A stretch of DNA of 48,664 bases, taken from the NCBI GenBank assembly GCA_946223075.1, contig CAMILZ010000019.1, positions 1 to 48,664 on the forward strand, in the 5' to 3' direction. The position numbers and the translations under genes were made by a program. The DNA is from an uncultured Dermabacteraceae bacterium (GTDB taxonomy: Bacteria; Actinomycetota; Actinomycetes; Actinomycetales; Dermabacteraceae). A model generated the notes under the pieces. That model saw only the letters and a program-made list of their open reading frames with translations. It was not told the origin of the DNA and did not search any database. Below, piece after piece: positions 33,686 to 41,682 of the stretch. The first letter of the stretch is position 1; every line of letters starts with the position of its first letter.

Positions 33686-35273
33686 CGTGCTCCTCCTTCG
33701 CGATCCGGGTATCGTTCGCCCTCGCCCACGCAAGAAGGGCTTCGCGCGCATGCACGCGATCATCGAACTCGATTGTGCGATCCGCGAGCACCTGCCCGCT
33801 CTCCGCGCCCTTACCCGCGATCAATACAACGTCGTGGGCTTTCGCTTCACCGATCGCTCGCGCGATCGCGACGGCACGGTCGCCAACATCCTCCACCCTT
33901 GCGCTCGTGCCTTCGGGAATCCCCGCAAGCACGTCGCGCCTGATCGACGCGGGCTCTTCGTCGCGCGGATTATCGTCCGTCACAAACACGCGGTCCGAAA
34001 GCCTCGCCGCGATCTCCCCCATGATCGGCCGCTTGAGCGAGTCGCGGTGACCGCCCGCACCGAAAACCGTGACAATCTCGCCTACGTTCTCGAGGGTGTG
34101 AAGCGTTTCGAGGGCCTGCTCGAGCGCATCGGGGGTGTGCGAATAGTCCACGACGACGCGCGGGCAGGCGTCGGACTCCCCGACCCTTTCCATGCGTCCG
34201 GGTACCGTGCCCGCAGCCGCGAGGGCCGCACGGACCTTCTCTCCCTCAAAGCCGAGGGCGCGCAGCACGAGCGCAACCGCGAGGGTATTCGCGACGTAAT
34301 GGGTACCGGGAAGTGCACTTTCGAGGGTGAACGGGGCCCCTTCCGACGGTTGCACCGTGAACACCGTGCCGTACGCTCCGCGCTCGATCTCCCCCACCGT
34401 GAAATCGGCGGTGTTGCCGTGCGCCGAATACGTCGTGACCGGAATGGCGGCCTGCTGCGCAAGGCGGCGACCCCAGTCGTCATCGACGCACACGATGCCG
34501 CGCTTCGCGTGCTGCGGCGTGAAAAGCGATGCCTTCGCCTCGAAGTAGTCCTCCATGTCTCGATGGAAGTCGAGGTGATCCTGGCTGAGGTTAGTGAACA
34601 CCGCGATGTCGAAGGACACGCCCGCAACGCGGTGGAGAACCATGGCGTGGCTCGAGACCTCGAGGGCCGCCGACGTCATGCCCTCGTCCACCATGTGGCG
34701 CAAGAGTGCGTGCACGTCGGTTGCTTCGGGGGTCGTGCGCTCCGTCGGAATCTTCTCCTCGCGCCCACCGGCCCACGCGAGAAAAGTGCCGTTCGTGCCA
34801 ACGATCCCGGCGCTCTCGCCGAGTTCCTGAAGCGTACGCGCGCACATCGTCGTCACGGAGGTCTTGCCATTCGTGCCGGTTACGCCGATGAGGGGGATCT
34901 CCCGAGAGGGCTCGCCGTACACAAGGTTCGCCGCAAAGCCCGCGAGCGCGCGCGGATCCTCGCAGAGCAAAACGGAGTACTCGGCTGCCGGGTGGTCCTC
35001 ACGCACGATAGAAGCGCCAGCCTCATCCGTCAGGATCGCGCTGCAACCCTGGTCAAGCGCCGCCGCGGCATAGCGCGCACCGTGAGCGTTCTCGCCCTGG
35101 ACCGCGACGAAAAGAGCCTTCTCCCCTGCCTTGCGCGAATCGATCGTGACACTCGAAATCGGCACACTCGGCCCCCGAAGCTCGAGTGCGCCCGCGCCCG
35201 GGGCGTCCTCGAGTCGCCGGGCAAGCTCCCCCAGCATGAGATCGGTGCGATCACTCACGACTTTCACTTCCAT
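33678..35273 (-). CDS. murE: UDP-MurNAc-dipeptide--meso-diaminopimelate ligase
   Basis: The 531-residue ligase adds the third residue of the stem peptide. Motifs: DSRKAGEKALFVAVQG, P-loop TGTNGKTSVT, ALEVSSHAM, and VDYSHTPDALEQAL. DNPR at residues 434-437 is the signature that recognises meso-diaminopimelate; lysine-adding enzymes have other residues there. The wall is therefore predicted to be of the meso-DAP type. The ATG lies 10 bp inside the end of ftsI. Confidence 0.94.
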   Translation of the reverse strand: MEVKVVSDRTDLMLGELARRLEDAPGAGALELRGPSVPISSVTIDSRKAGEKALFVAVQGENAHGARYAAAALDQGCSAILTDEAGASIVREDHPAAEYSVLLCEDPRALAGFAANLVYGEPSREIPLIGVTGTNGKTSVTTMCARTLQELGESAGIVGTNGTFLAWAGGREEKIPTERTTPEATDVHALLRHMVDEGMTSAALEVSSHAMVLHRVAGVSFDIAVFTNLSQDHLDFHRDMEDYFEAKASLFTPQHAKRGIVCVDDDWGRRLAQQAAIPVTTYSAHGNTADFTVGEIERGAYGTVFTVQPSEGAPFTLESALPGTHYVANTLAVALVLRALGFEGEKVRAALAAAGTVPGRMERVGESDACPRVVVDYSHTPDALEQALETLHTLENVGEIVTVFGAGGHRDSLKRPIMGEIAARLSDRVFVTDDNPRDEEPASIRRDVLAGIPEGTSARVEDVGDRAVAIARAIGEAKAHDVVLIAGKGAESGQVLADRTIEFDDRVHAREALLAWARANDTRIAKEEHDA

Positions 35274-37096
35274 TCGTTCTCAAGTTCGGTACCGGGGTGA
35301 CCCGAGGGGGCGATGCCGCGGCGTTGAAGAGCGTAGCCAAGAAGTTCCGAAACGGCAGGGCCCGCGACGGTTGAACCCGACTGGAACCCCCTGATTCCAT
35401 ACACGAAGACGCCGACGACGAGTTGCGGATCATCCATGGGGGCCATGGAGATGAATGACGACGTATACGTTCCACCGGGCACTTGCGCCGTTCCGGATTT
35501 TCCGCCGACCGCATACCCTTCGACGCTTCCCGCGGCTTTGCCGTCATCGTCAATGTCATTGTCCATGAGCGCGCGCATCGTCGCGGCCGTTTCGCTCGAG
35601 ATCACGCGCGTGTGCTTGCCCTCAGGCTCGGGAGTGAACGCGCCCTCGTTCGACACTCGCCCCTTCACGATGCGCGGCTCGATGTGCACGCCATCGTTAC
35701 CGAAGGTGCCCACCGCCGAGACAATCTGAAGCGGCGTCACCGCGTAGCCTTGGCCGAAGGCTGTCGCGTATTGTGTGCGCCCGCGCCAGTCCTTCGCCGC
35801 GTGCACGATTCCCGCCGATTCACCGGGAAGGTTGACCTTCGTTTTCGCTCCGAATCCGAACGCCCGCAAGTACTCCTCACGCTTCTCGTTCGAAATCCTC
35901 CGCGAAACCTCGACCGTCCCCACGTTCGAGCTGAACTTGAGCACGCCAGCGAGCGTGTAGAAGCGCACCGGGTGCTCGTGCGAATCCTTGATGCTCTCCC
36001 CGCCAAAATCTTTGCGGTAGGGAATCGTGAATTGATCGTCGACCTTTGCCTTGCCCTCGTTAATCACCGAGGCGACGGTGAAGAGCTTGCCCGTGGAGCC
36101 CGGCTCAAAAACATTCGAAATCGACTGATTGCCCCGGTACTTCGCGTCAGTCGCGCCGGGATCGTTCGGGTCGTAGGTCGGGTAATCGGCTAAGGCGAGC
36201 ACATGGCCCGTCTTCGGATCAAGAACAACGGCGGAACCGCCGCTTCCGCCAAAGTCTTTGACGCGCTGCGCCAGGATTTCTTGCGCTCGGTATTGAAGAT
36301 CGCGGTCGATCGAAAGCTCGAGGTTGTCGCCATCGACGGCCGTTTTCTCGCTCACCTGCGCCGAGGGAATCAACTGGCCACCCGCACCGCGTTCGTATTG
36401 ACGCTCACCGTCGGTGCCGCGCAGGGCTTTGTCAAACGAAAGCTCGGCCCCCGCGAGCGCGGTGCCATCACTCCCGGTAAACCCCACGATATTGCCCGCA
36501 ACCTGCCCGGCCGGGTACAGACGTTCGGAGACCCTCTCGGACGTGACGCCACCGATGCGGAGCTGTTTGACGGCAGCCTCAACCTCGGGGCTCACGTCTT
36601 TCGCGAGAACGAGGTAGCCCGATTTACCCGTGAGCTTCTTTTCGAGCTCGTCAACGCTCATCGACAGAAGCGGCGAAAGCTCCATGGCAACGGCTTTGAC
36701 GCCTTTGACTTCTGCGGTCTGCGATTTCTCGCGGTAGCTCGGCATCTGACGCTGGTCGACGACAATCGTGTAGCGTTCAGTGCTCGTCGCGAGCACCTCG
36801 CCATTCGAGTCAAGAATGTCGCCGCGCAGCGCGGGCACGCGTTCGGTGTGCAAGCGGTTCGCGCGTGCTTCTGCGGCAAGTTCCGCGGAGTTGAGGCCCT
36901 GAATCCACACGAGGCGCATGCTGATCGCGAGCGCCGCGATGAGCATAAGCGCCACGATAACGCGGTGGCGACGATACGGCGCGTAACCGTTGCGACGAGG
37001 CCGCGCCCCGGCTTTTCGGGGAGCGTGAGAACGCCCGTCACGCGTGTTGCGCGGCGGGCGGCTGCGAGAGTTTCGCGGCGTACGGGAATCCGGCAC
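35264..37096 (-). CDS. ftsI: Septal transpeptidase FtsI (PBP3, class B)
   Basis: The 610-residue penicillin-binding protein crosslinks septal peptidoglycan. A basic cytoplasmic tail (1-45) and one transmembrane helix (VIVALMLIAALAISMRLVW) precede the pedestal domain with RGDILDSNG. The transpeptidase has the active-site tetrad STGK (Ser334, Lys337), SSN in KFSSNVG and KSGTA in VGGKSGTAQV, all intact. The GTG start is 2 bp after ftsL. It works in a complex with FtsW, whose gene lies downstream. Confidence 0.95.
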   Translation of the reverse strand: MPDSRTPRNSRSRPPRNTRDGRSHAPRKAGARPRRNGYAPYRRHRVIVALMLIAALAISMRLVWIQGLNSAELAAEARANRLHTERVPALRGDILDSNGEVLATSTERYTIVVDQRQMPSYREKSQTAEVKGVKAVAMELSPLLSMSVDELEKKLTGKSGYLVLAKDVSPEVEAAVKQLRIGGVTSERVSERLYPAGQVAGNIVGFTGSDGTALAGAELSFDKALRGTDGERQYERGAGGQLIPSAQVSEKTAVDGDNLELSIDRDLQYRAQEILAQRVKDFGGSGGSAVVLDPKTGHVLALADYPTYDPNDPGATDAKYRGNQSISNVFEPGSTGKLFTVASVINEGKAKVDDQFTIPYRKDFGGESIKDSHEHPVRFYTLAGVLKFSSNVGTVEVSRRISNEKREEYLRAFGFGAKTKVNLPGESAGIVHAAKDWRGRTQYATAFGQGYAVTPLQIVSAVGTFGNDGVHIEPRIVKGRVSNEGAFTPEPEGKHTRVISSETAATMRALMDNDIDDDGKAAGSVEGYAVGGKSGTAQVPGGTYTSSFISMAPMDDPQLVVGVFVYGIRGFQSGSTVAGPAVSELLGYALQRRGIAPSGHPGTELENEWK

Positions 37097-37098
37097 GT

Positions 37099-37584
37099 CT
37101 AGCGCGCCCTCTCGTTACCCATGCCGTAATCGTAAAGATTCTTGGGGGCTTTCGCGACGTGCGGAACGAGAGCCGGATGGCCCTGTGCCGCCGCGGCCGG
37201 CTCACCAATGATCTTGCCGTTCGCGAGGTCAATGTAGGCAACCTTGCCCGCAGGCACCATTCCGAGTTCACGAGCCTGGCGCTCAAGCTCCTGGGGCGTA
37301 CCGAGGAGGTCGGTCTTTTCCTCGAGAAGCTGCGACTGTTCGCTCAGCTCTCGAGATTCGCGCTGGAGTTTCGTGACCTCGTAACTCATGTTCGTCATCG
37401 AGATGTTCAGCAGCAGCGTGGCAATCACGGCTCCGAGCAGCACGAGCGTGCACAGCGCCGTGAACGGGATCGAGCTGCGCTGAATGTTCGGGCGCGCCAC
37501 GAGCGCAAGGTGCGCTGCGCGTGCGTGCGCGGGTGCGGCGCCGGCACGCCTGCGGGAGGCGGGGGAAGCTGCGAGCTGTGCCAT
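37099..37584 (-). CDS. ftsL: FtsL-like septum formation protein
   Basis: A small bitopic protein of 161 residues: Ala/Arg-rich cytoplasmic tail (1-38), transmembrane helix (PFTALCTLVLLGAVIATLLL), a coiled coil (YEVTKLQRESRELSEQSQLLEEK), then the FtsL/FtsB-type ending QARELGMVPAGKVAYIDL. It lies between rsmH and ftsI, the position of ftsL in all dcw clusters. It should form the septal activator complex with FtsQ and FtsB. A Pro/Ala-rich tail of about 40 residues follows the conserved region. Confidence 0.88.
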   Translation of the reverse strand: MAQLAASPASRRRAGAAPAHARAAHLALVARPNIQRSSIPFTALCTLVLLGAVIATLLLNISMTNMSYEVTKLQRESRELSEQSQLLEEKTDLLGTPQELERQARELGMVPAGKVAYIDLANGKIIGEPAAAAQGHPALVPHVAKAPKNLYDYGMGNERAR

Positions 37585-37586
37585 GG

Positions 37587-38558
37587 CTATGAAATCTCCG
37601 GTGAGGTCATGCGTTCGATCGCGCGCAAGCGCACGCTCGCCGAACGCGGGTTTGTCTCTTGCTCGCGCGCGGGAGCCTTGAGAGCTCCGCGCTTCACGAG
37701 CGAAAAATCAGGGGCAAATTGTGCGAGGTCAACGGGCAGCCCTGCGGGAGCTTTCGACGAGCTCGCCTCCACGAAGGCTTCCTTGACCATGCGATCTTCG
37801 AGCGAGTGATAGGACTCGATCACGAGCCTTCCGCCGACCGCGAGGGCATCGAGTGCGCTCGCGAGGGCGTCACGAAGAATGTCGAGTTCCTCGTTTACAG
37901 CGATGCGCAGAGCTTGAAACGTGCGCTTCGCCGGGTGTCCACCCGAGTGGCGGGACTTTGCGGGCAGGGACCGCTCGATCGCGCTCACCAGTTGCGGGGA
38001 GCGCTCGAAGGGGGCCGACGCCCGCTCGCTCACGATCGTGCGGGCAATGCGCCTCGAGAACTTTTCCTCGCCGTAACGGTAGAGGATGTTCGCGATATCT
38101 TGCTCGCTCCACGTGTTGAGGATGTCGGCGGCGGTGAGCGAGTCACCATCGGGATTCATGCGCATATCGAGCGGGGCGTCGGCGCTATAGGCGAACCCTC
38201 GCTCACGCGTATCGATCTGAAAGCTCGAGAGACCGAGGTCCATAAGGATGCCGTCGGCCTTCTCCCGCTCCGCTTGCGTGAGCGCGTCCGCAATCCGGTC
38301 GTAGGTCGTGTGCACGAGGGTGAAGCGTCCCTCGAACCCTTCGCGCACGAGGCGCTCTCGAGCGAGGTCGAGCGCGACGGCGTCGCGGTCGATTCCCACG
38401 AGATGAGCGTTCGGAAATTCGCCGAGCACGGCGCACGCATGTCCCGCCATGCCGAGCGTGCAGTCAACGTAGGTAGAGGCGTCGCCCTCGAGTGCGGGCC
38501 GCAAGAGCTCGAGGCACTCGTCGCGCATCACGGGTGCGTGAAGTTGGGATGCGTCCAT
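37587..38558 (-). CDS. rsmH: 16S rRNA (cytosine1402-N4)-methyltransferase RsmH
   Basis: The 323-residue SAM-dependent enzyme (formerly MraW) methylates C1402 in the ribosomal decoding centre. The SAM site YVDCTLGMAGHA, MDLGLSSFQID, and the closing motif ETNPRSASVRLRAIER are clear. ATG at 38558 has GAAGGGAGG upstream. The 153-bp gap to mraZ is longer than other spacings here, but rsmH is normally cotranscribed with mraZ. Confidence 0.96.
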   Translation of the reverse strand: MDASQLHAPVMRDECLELLRPALEGDASTYVDCTLGMAGHACAVLGEFPNAHLVGIDRDAVALDLARERLVREGFEGRFTLVHTTYDRIADALTQAEREKADGILMDLGLSSFQIDTRERGFAYSADAPLDMRMNPDGDSLTAADILNTWSEQDIANILYRYGEEKFSRRIARTIVSERASAPFERSPQLVSAIERSLPAKSRHSGGHPAKRTFQALRIAVNEELDILRDALASALDALAVGGRLVIESYHSLEDRMVKEAFVEASSSKAPAGLPVDLAQFAPDFSLVKRGALKAPAREQETNPRSASVRLRAIERMTSPEIS

Positions 38559-38711
38559 CGTGCCTCCCTTCGCTCGTGATCGCCGTTGCGGCGCCGGTGT
38601 CCTGGTCGTTTCGCGGGTGACGTCATACCGTCAGACATCTCCTCGCTCGCGTCCCGCCACCGGGGAAGATGCGTCGGGGCGCAAGCGAAGAGATGCCTCG
38701 CGGCACGTCGT

Positions 38712-39143
38712 CTAGAACAGACCTGGAACGATCTCGGTTGCCGTTTGAGCGAAGGCCTCCTCGGTCTGTCCCAGATATGTCTCCCACGCCTCGCTCGACC
38801 AGATTTCGATGCGGTTGCCGGCCCCAATAACCGTGCACTCCCTATCGAGCCCCGCGTACGAGCGAAGGTGCGAAGGAATGGTCACGCGGCCCTGCTTATC
38901 CGGCACGACGTCTTCCGCTCCCGAGAGGAGCACACGAAGGTAATCGCGCGCATCCTTGCTCGTGACCGGCGCCTGCCGCAACTGCTCGTGAAGGCTCTCG
39001 AATTCCCGCATCGGGTACACCGTCACGCAGTGTTCCTGACCTCGGGTCATCACGAGTCCCGCCGCGAGCTGGTCGCGAAACTTTGCCGGAAAGATGAGCC
39101 GCCCCTTGTCATCGAGCTTGGGCGTAAAGGTGCCAAGGAACAT
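38712..39143 (-). CDS. mraZ: Transcriptional regulator MraZ
   Basis: A 143-residue protein with two AbrB-like SpoVT repeats: FLGTFTPKLDDKGRLIFPAKFRD near the start and VVPDKQGRVTIPSHLRSYAGL near residue 80. MraZ assembles into rings of about eight or more subunits and represses the mraZ promoter by binding short direct repeats spaced 10 bp apart. ATG at 39143 is chosen because GGAGG lies 5 nt upstream and MFLGT is the family N-terminus. It heads the dcw cluster, and its upstream region holds an unusual wealth of candidate binding repeats. Confidence 0.95.
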   Translation of the reverse strand: MFLGTFTPKLDDKGRLIFPAKFRDQLAAGLVMTRGQEHCVTVYPMREFESLHEQLRQAPVTSKDARDYLRVLLSGAEDVVPDKQGRVTIPSHLRSYAGLDRECTVIGAGNRIEIWSSEAWETYLGQTEEAFAQTATEIVPGLF

Positions 39144-39190
39144 GGGCACCTCCATTCCCCGTCTCGATCCGGGTGGACCTCTCCTTACGC

Positions 39191-39237
39191 CCCCACTTTA
39201 CCCCACTTCCCACCACAAACAACACCCCGTTCCCCAC
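39191..39237 (-). promoter_or_regulatory. Candidate MraZ operator, proximal boxes
   Basis: On the mraZ coding strand GTGGTG, GTGGGG and GTGGGG lie at 39211-39216, 39201-39206 and 39191-39196, exactly 10 bp apart with spacers GGAA and TAAA. A fourth GTGGGG is at 39232-39237, two turns upstream. They lie 48-94 bp before the mraZ start codon. E. coli MraZ binds TGGGN repeats with 5-nt spacers, the same period, upstream of its own gene. Confidence 0.7.
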
Positions 39238-39275
39238 TTTGCTACCCCATCGATACAAAAATGCAGGCCAGAGGG

Positions 39276-39291
39276 GTGGAGGCAAGTGGAG
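39276..39291 (+). promoter_or_regulatory. GTGGAG dyad in opposite orientation
   Basis: GTGGAG-GCAA-GTGGAG repeats the architecture of the proximal boxes (hexamer, 4-nt A-rich spacer, hexamer) but on the plus strand, about 135 bp upstream of mraZ. Confidence 0.5.
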
Positions 39292-39480
39292 GAGATTCGC
39301 CGCACAACCGCGACAAGGCGCCCACATTGGAGGGTTCTCCCAGGGATACCCACGGGGAATGGACTCGCGTAAAACGGCCGCCCCGAACCGCAGAAATGAG
39401 CAAAACCGCAGGTAGATGCACCTTTATAGGCATGCATCGAAGCTGCATACTCGGAGCGCGAACACCGAGTCGGGTAGGGG

Positions 39481-39557
39481 CGGTGGAGGAAAGTGGAGTC
39501 GGTGGAGGAAAGTGGTGGACGTGGAGGGAAGTGGAGTCGGTGGAGGAAAGTGGTGGG
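39481..39557 (+). repeat. Array of eight phased GTGG(A/T)G hexamers (about 19-bp direct repeats)
   Basis: Four imperfect direct repeats of 18-20 bp (39481-39499, 39500-39519, 39520-39537, 39538-39557) each contain two GTGG(A/T)G hexamers. Hexamers start at 39483, 39493, 39502, 39512, 39521, 39531, 39540 and 39550, a strict alternation of 10 and 9 bp. Spacers are GAAA or GGAA within a unit and TCG or GAC between units. The tract is purine-rich on the plus strand. The likeness to the proximal boxes suggests multiple MraZ contacts; a simple slipped-strand minisatellite is the alternative. Confidence 0.75.
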
Positions 39558-39627
39558 CGGGGAGCGGTGGGGGCATCGAGCACAGTGGGGGGCATGACGG
39601 CAATGCCTGGCGCTCACGTGACAGGCA

Positions 39628-39765
39628 CACCGATTCAGGGTGGAGAAAAGTGCAGAGGCAAGCCCAAAATGAGGGCCTCAGTGTCAGTTTTCTCCACCCT
39701 CAACGCGAATCGAGCGCGGGGGGCGTTGCCACCGATTCATGCCACAGTGGCAGTTTTCCACCCTC
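39628..39765. repeat. Duplicated modules and 13-bp inverted repeat
   Basis: AGGGTGGAGAAAA (39637-39649) and its exact complement (39688-39700) form an inverted repeat with a 38-bp interval. The second arm is part of a direct repeat, AGTGTCAGTTTTCTCCACCC (from 39680) and AGTGGCAGTTTTCCACCC (from 39746). CACCGATTCA also occurs twice (39628-39637 and 39730-39739). The first arm reads GTGGAG-AAAA-GTGCAG, a degenerate copy of the hexamer dyad. Role unknown. Confidence 0.6.
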
Positions 39766-39867
39766 GATGGGGGCTGGTGCCCGTGGGGGCATTCCGCACG
39801 ACACCTCGATGACAGCCACCCCCTTTGCAGAAGGGGCAAGGTGGGGGCGAGGCGGCCGGAAGCGGAT

Positions 39868-40281
39868 TTAGCGCTCGCGCCCGCGCTCATCCCAACGCTG
39901 CTCGAGCTTTTTCATAAAGCTCGACTGCCCCTTCGAGCCCTTTGCGCCCTTCCCCGGTGCACCGGGAGTAAAGGACGGATGCATGCGGCGGGGGTCATCG
40001 GGCGGGATGTCTTTCGGCGACTCCGACGACAAGCACACGAACGCGCCCACAACCATCACGACGAAGGCGAGAACGCCGAGCCACACAGCTGGAAGCGACA
40101 CCGCGAAGATGAGAAGCGCGAGGCCCGCGACGATGACGCCACCACCGAGGGCAATGCGGCGGGTGTTCAAAGACGACGACTTTTCGGGCTCACCGAACTG
40201 AAGCGCGAGCGTGGGGTCATCGCTCGAGAGCTGCTTTTCGAGCTCGTCGAGGATCCTCTGCTCATTTTCGGAGAGTGGCAT
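39868..40281 (-). CDS. DUF3040 family membrane protein
   Basis: The 137-residue protein starts with the DUF3040 signature MPLSENEQRILDELEKQL, which continues DDPTLALQF, and has two transmembrane helices (IALGGGVIVAGLALLIFAVSL and VWLGVLAFVVMVVGAFVCL) followed by a basic Gly/Lys-rich tail. Function is unknown. In actinobacteria it sits between dinB and mraZ, as here. The ATG has AAGGAGG upstream. Confidence 0.9.
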   Translation of the reverse strand: MPLSENEQRILDELEKQLSSDDPTLALQFGEPEKSSSLNTRRIALGGGVIVAGLALLIFAVSLPAVWLGVLAFVVMVVGAFVCLSSESPKDIPPDDPRRMHPSFTPGAPGKGAKGSKGQSSFMKKLEQRWDERGRER

Positions 40282-40419
40282 TGGTGCCTCCTTACACCGA
40301 GATACAGCGGGCCCTACGAAAGCGCGAGGATGAGGGGCACTGCTCGGCGGATCGTCGTGCTGTCAGTTTAGGCAGCAAACCTGAGTTTTCGAAACCGCGT
40401 TCACTCTTCAGCTCGCGCC

Positions 40420-41643
40420 TCACGCACCCCCGCCGCCTGAGTCGGTGCCGTCCTTCGCCTCGAGATCCCGTTTTTCGAGGCCCGACGCACGAGAAAGCGC
40501 ACGCACGCCGAAGCGTTCCCGAGCGCGATCCATGGCGCGATCCACTTCACCCCACGTGTCAGAACGCCCCTCGAGGTCCCCTTGGGCGTGGACGCTCGAC
40601 GCTGGAACGAGATGCTCGGCTCTCACGCCAAGGAGGCGCACAGCACCCACGCCCGCGAGCGCTCGTTCGCACACGACGAGAGCACGCTCGCGAAACTCCT
40701 CGCTTTCCTGCACGGGGACGGGAAAGGTCCCCGTGCGCGTGAGTGTCGACCAGTCAGGCCTGCGCACCTTGATCGAGACACTTTTCGCGGCAAGCCCGCG
40801 CACACGCAAGCGGTACGACACTTCGTCTGCCATGCCGGTCGCTATCGAACGCAGTCGCGACGGATCGGCGATATCGGTCGAGAACGTACGTTCCTTGCCG
40901 ATACTCTTGTCTTTCGCGCCCGCCCCCACGGGGCGTGAGTCCTCCCCGCGCGCGAGCGCGAGCAACGCGGGCGCACTCGACCCCACCGCTCTATGCACAA
41001 CGCTCGGTGGGAGCGCGGCAAGTTCGCCGACGGTTGCCACGCCGAGGTTCGAAAACTTCTTTTGCGCAACGGGCCCCACTCCCCCGATGGCCGAGAGCGG
41101 AAGCGGGGCGAGAAACGCAGCCGTGTGTTCGGGCTCGACCACATCAATCCCGTGCGGCTTCGCGCGAGACGACGCGATCTTCGCCACCGACTTCGAGATT
41201 CCAACGCCGACGGAACAGGTGAGGTGGACCTCGTCCCATACAGCTTGGCGAATATTTCGCGCGATCGTTGCGGGCGCGCCGAGAAGTCGCTGCACCCCGG
41301 AGATATCGAGGTAGGCCTCATCGACGCTCACGGCTTCGCGAAGGGGCGTGAAGCGATCGAGCACCGCCATGATCGTGGCGGATACCTCCCGGTAATGCGC
41401 GTGGCGACCGGGCAGAACGATGAGGTCGGGGCAGAGCGCGCGGGCGCGGCTCATGGGCATCGCCGAATGCACTCCATATTTACGCGCTTCGTAGCTTGCC
41501 GTCGCGACAACCCCTCGGGGGCCATCCCCACCTACCGCGAGGGGGCGGCCCCGAAGGCGAGGATCGTCACGAACCTCGACGGAGGCGAAGAACGCATCCA
41601 TATCGACATGGGCGATGGCACGCTGCCAAGGCTCACCGGGCAC
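40420..41643 (-). CDS. dinB: DNA polymerase IV (Y family)
   Basis: The 407-residue translesion polymerase extends mismatched or damaged primers. Catalytic acids are in HVDMDAFFASVE (Asp14) and SVDEAYLDISG (Asp108, Glu109), and Phe19 is the expected steric gate. IGGVGPVAQKKFSNLGVATVGELA is the helix-hairpin-helix of the thumb; the little finger follows. The C-terminal beta-clamp motif usually written QLxLF seems degenerate (QGDLEG near residue 353). GTG at 41643 has AGGAGG upstream. No LexA box is seen in the 39-bp gap before it, so SOS control, if any, would act further upstream. Confidence 0.93.
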   Translation of the reverse strand: MPGEPWQRAIAHVDMDAFFASVEVRDDPRLRGRPLAVGGDGPRGVVATASYEARKYGVHSAMPMSRARALCPDLIVLPGRHAHYREVSATIMAVLDRFTPLREAVSVDEAYLDISGVQRLLGAPATIARNIRQAVWDEVHLTCSVGVGISKSVAKIASSRAKPHGIDVVEPEHTAAFLAPLPLSAIGGVGPVAQKKFSNLGVATVGELAALPPSVVHRAVGSSAPALLALARGEDSRPVGAGAKDKSIGKERTFSTDIADPSRLRSIATGMADEVSYRLRVRGLAAKSVSIKVRRPDWSTLTRTGTFPVPVQESEEFRERALVVCERALAGVGAVRLLGVRAEHLVPASSVHAQGDLEGRSDTWGEVDRAMDRARERFGVRALSRASGLEKRDLEAKDGTDSGGGGA

Positions 41644-41682
41644 ATTCTCACCTCCTCAGGCTCGAAGGATAACCCTACGCGT

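Larger units (their letters stand above)
39144..39867. other. Gene-free region upstream of mraZ, rich in phased GTGG repeats
   Basis: These 724 bp lie between mraZ and the DUF3040 gene, both on the minus strand. No open frame looks coding; all are repetitive or antisense. The region contains candidate MraZ boxes close to mraZ, a plus-strand dyad, a long plus-strand hexamer tract and a set of duplicated modules, listed separately. A TATAAA on the minus strand (39423-39428), with AGTATG 17 bp upstream, is a possible -10 for mraZ that would leave a leader of about 270 nt. Confidence 0.7.

Noticed and set aside
38528..38638. 36-codon open frame between mraZ and rsmH, with GAGGAG directly before an ATG
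   Set aside because: The GAGGAG touches the ATG (no spacing), the product is a short basic peptide overlapping the rsmH start, and no gene is known at this place.
39481..39557. Direct repeats resembling a CRISPR array or a repeat-rich coding region
   Set aside because: Units are 18-20 bp with no unique spacers and no cas genes; the open frames across it encode low-complexity peptides without a plausible start or homology.
39144..39867. RNase P RNA or another housekeeping RNA in the long gap, suggested by GAGGAAAGT-like strings
   Set aside because: The conserved RNase P cores (such as the ACAGAA and GGTAAGAG segments) are absent; the GGAAAGT strings belong to the repeat tract.
41644..41682. 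LexA box before dinB
   Set aside because: No CGAAC-N4-GTTCG-like sequence is present in the gap; only a strong ribosome binding site is seen.
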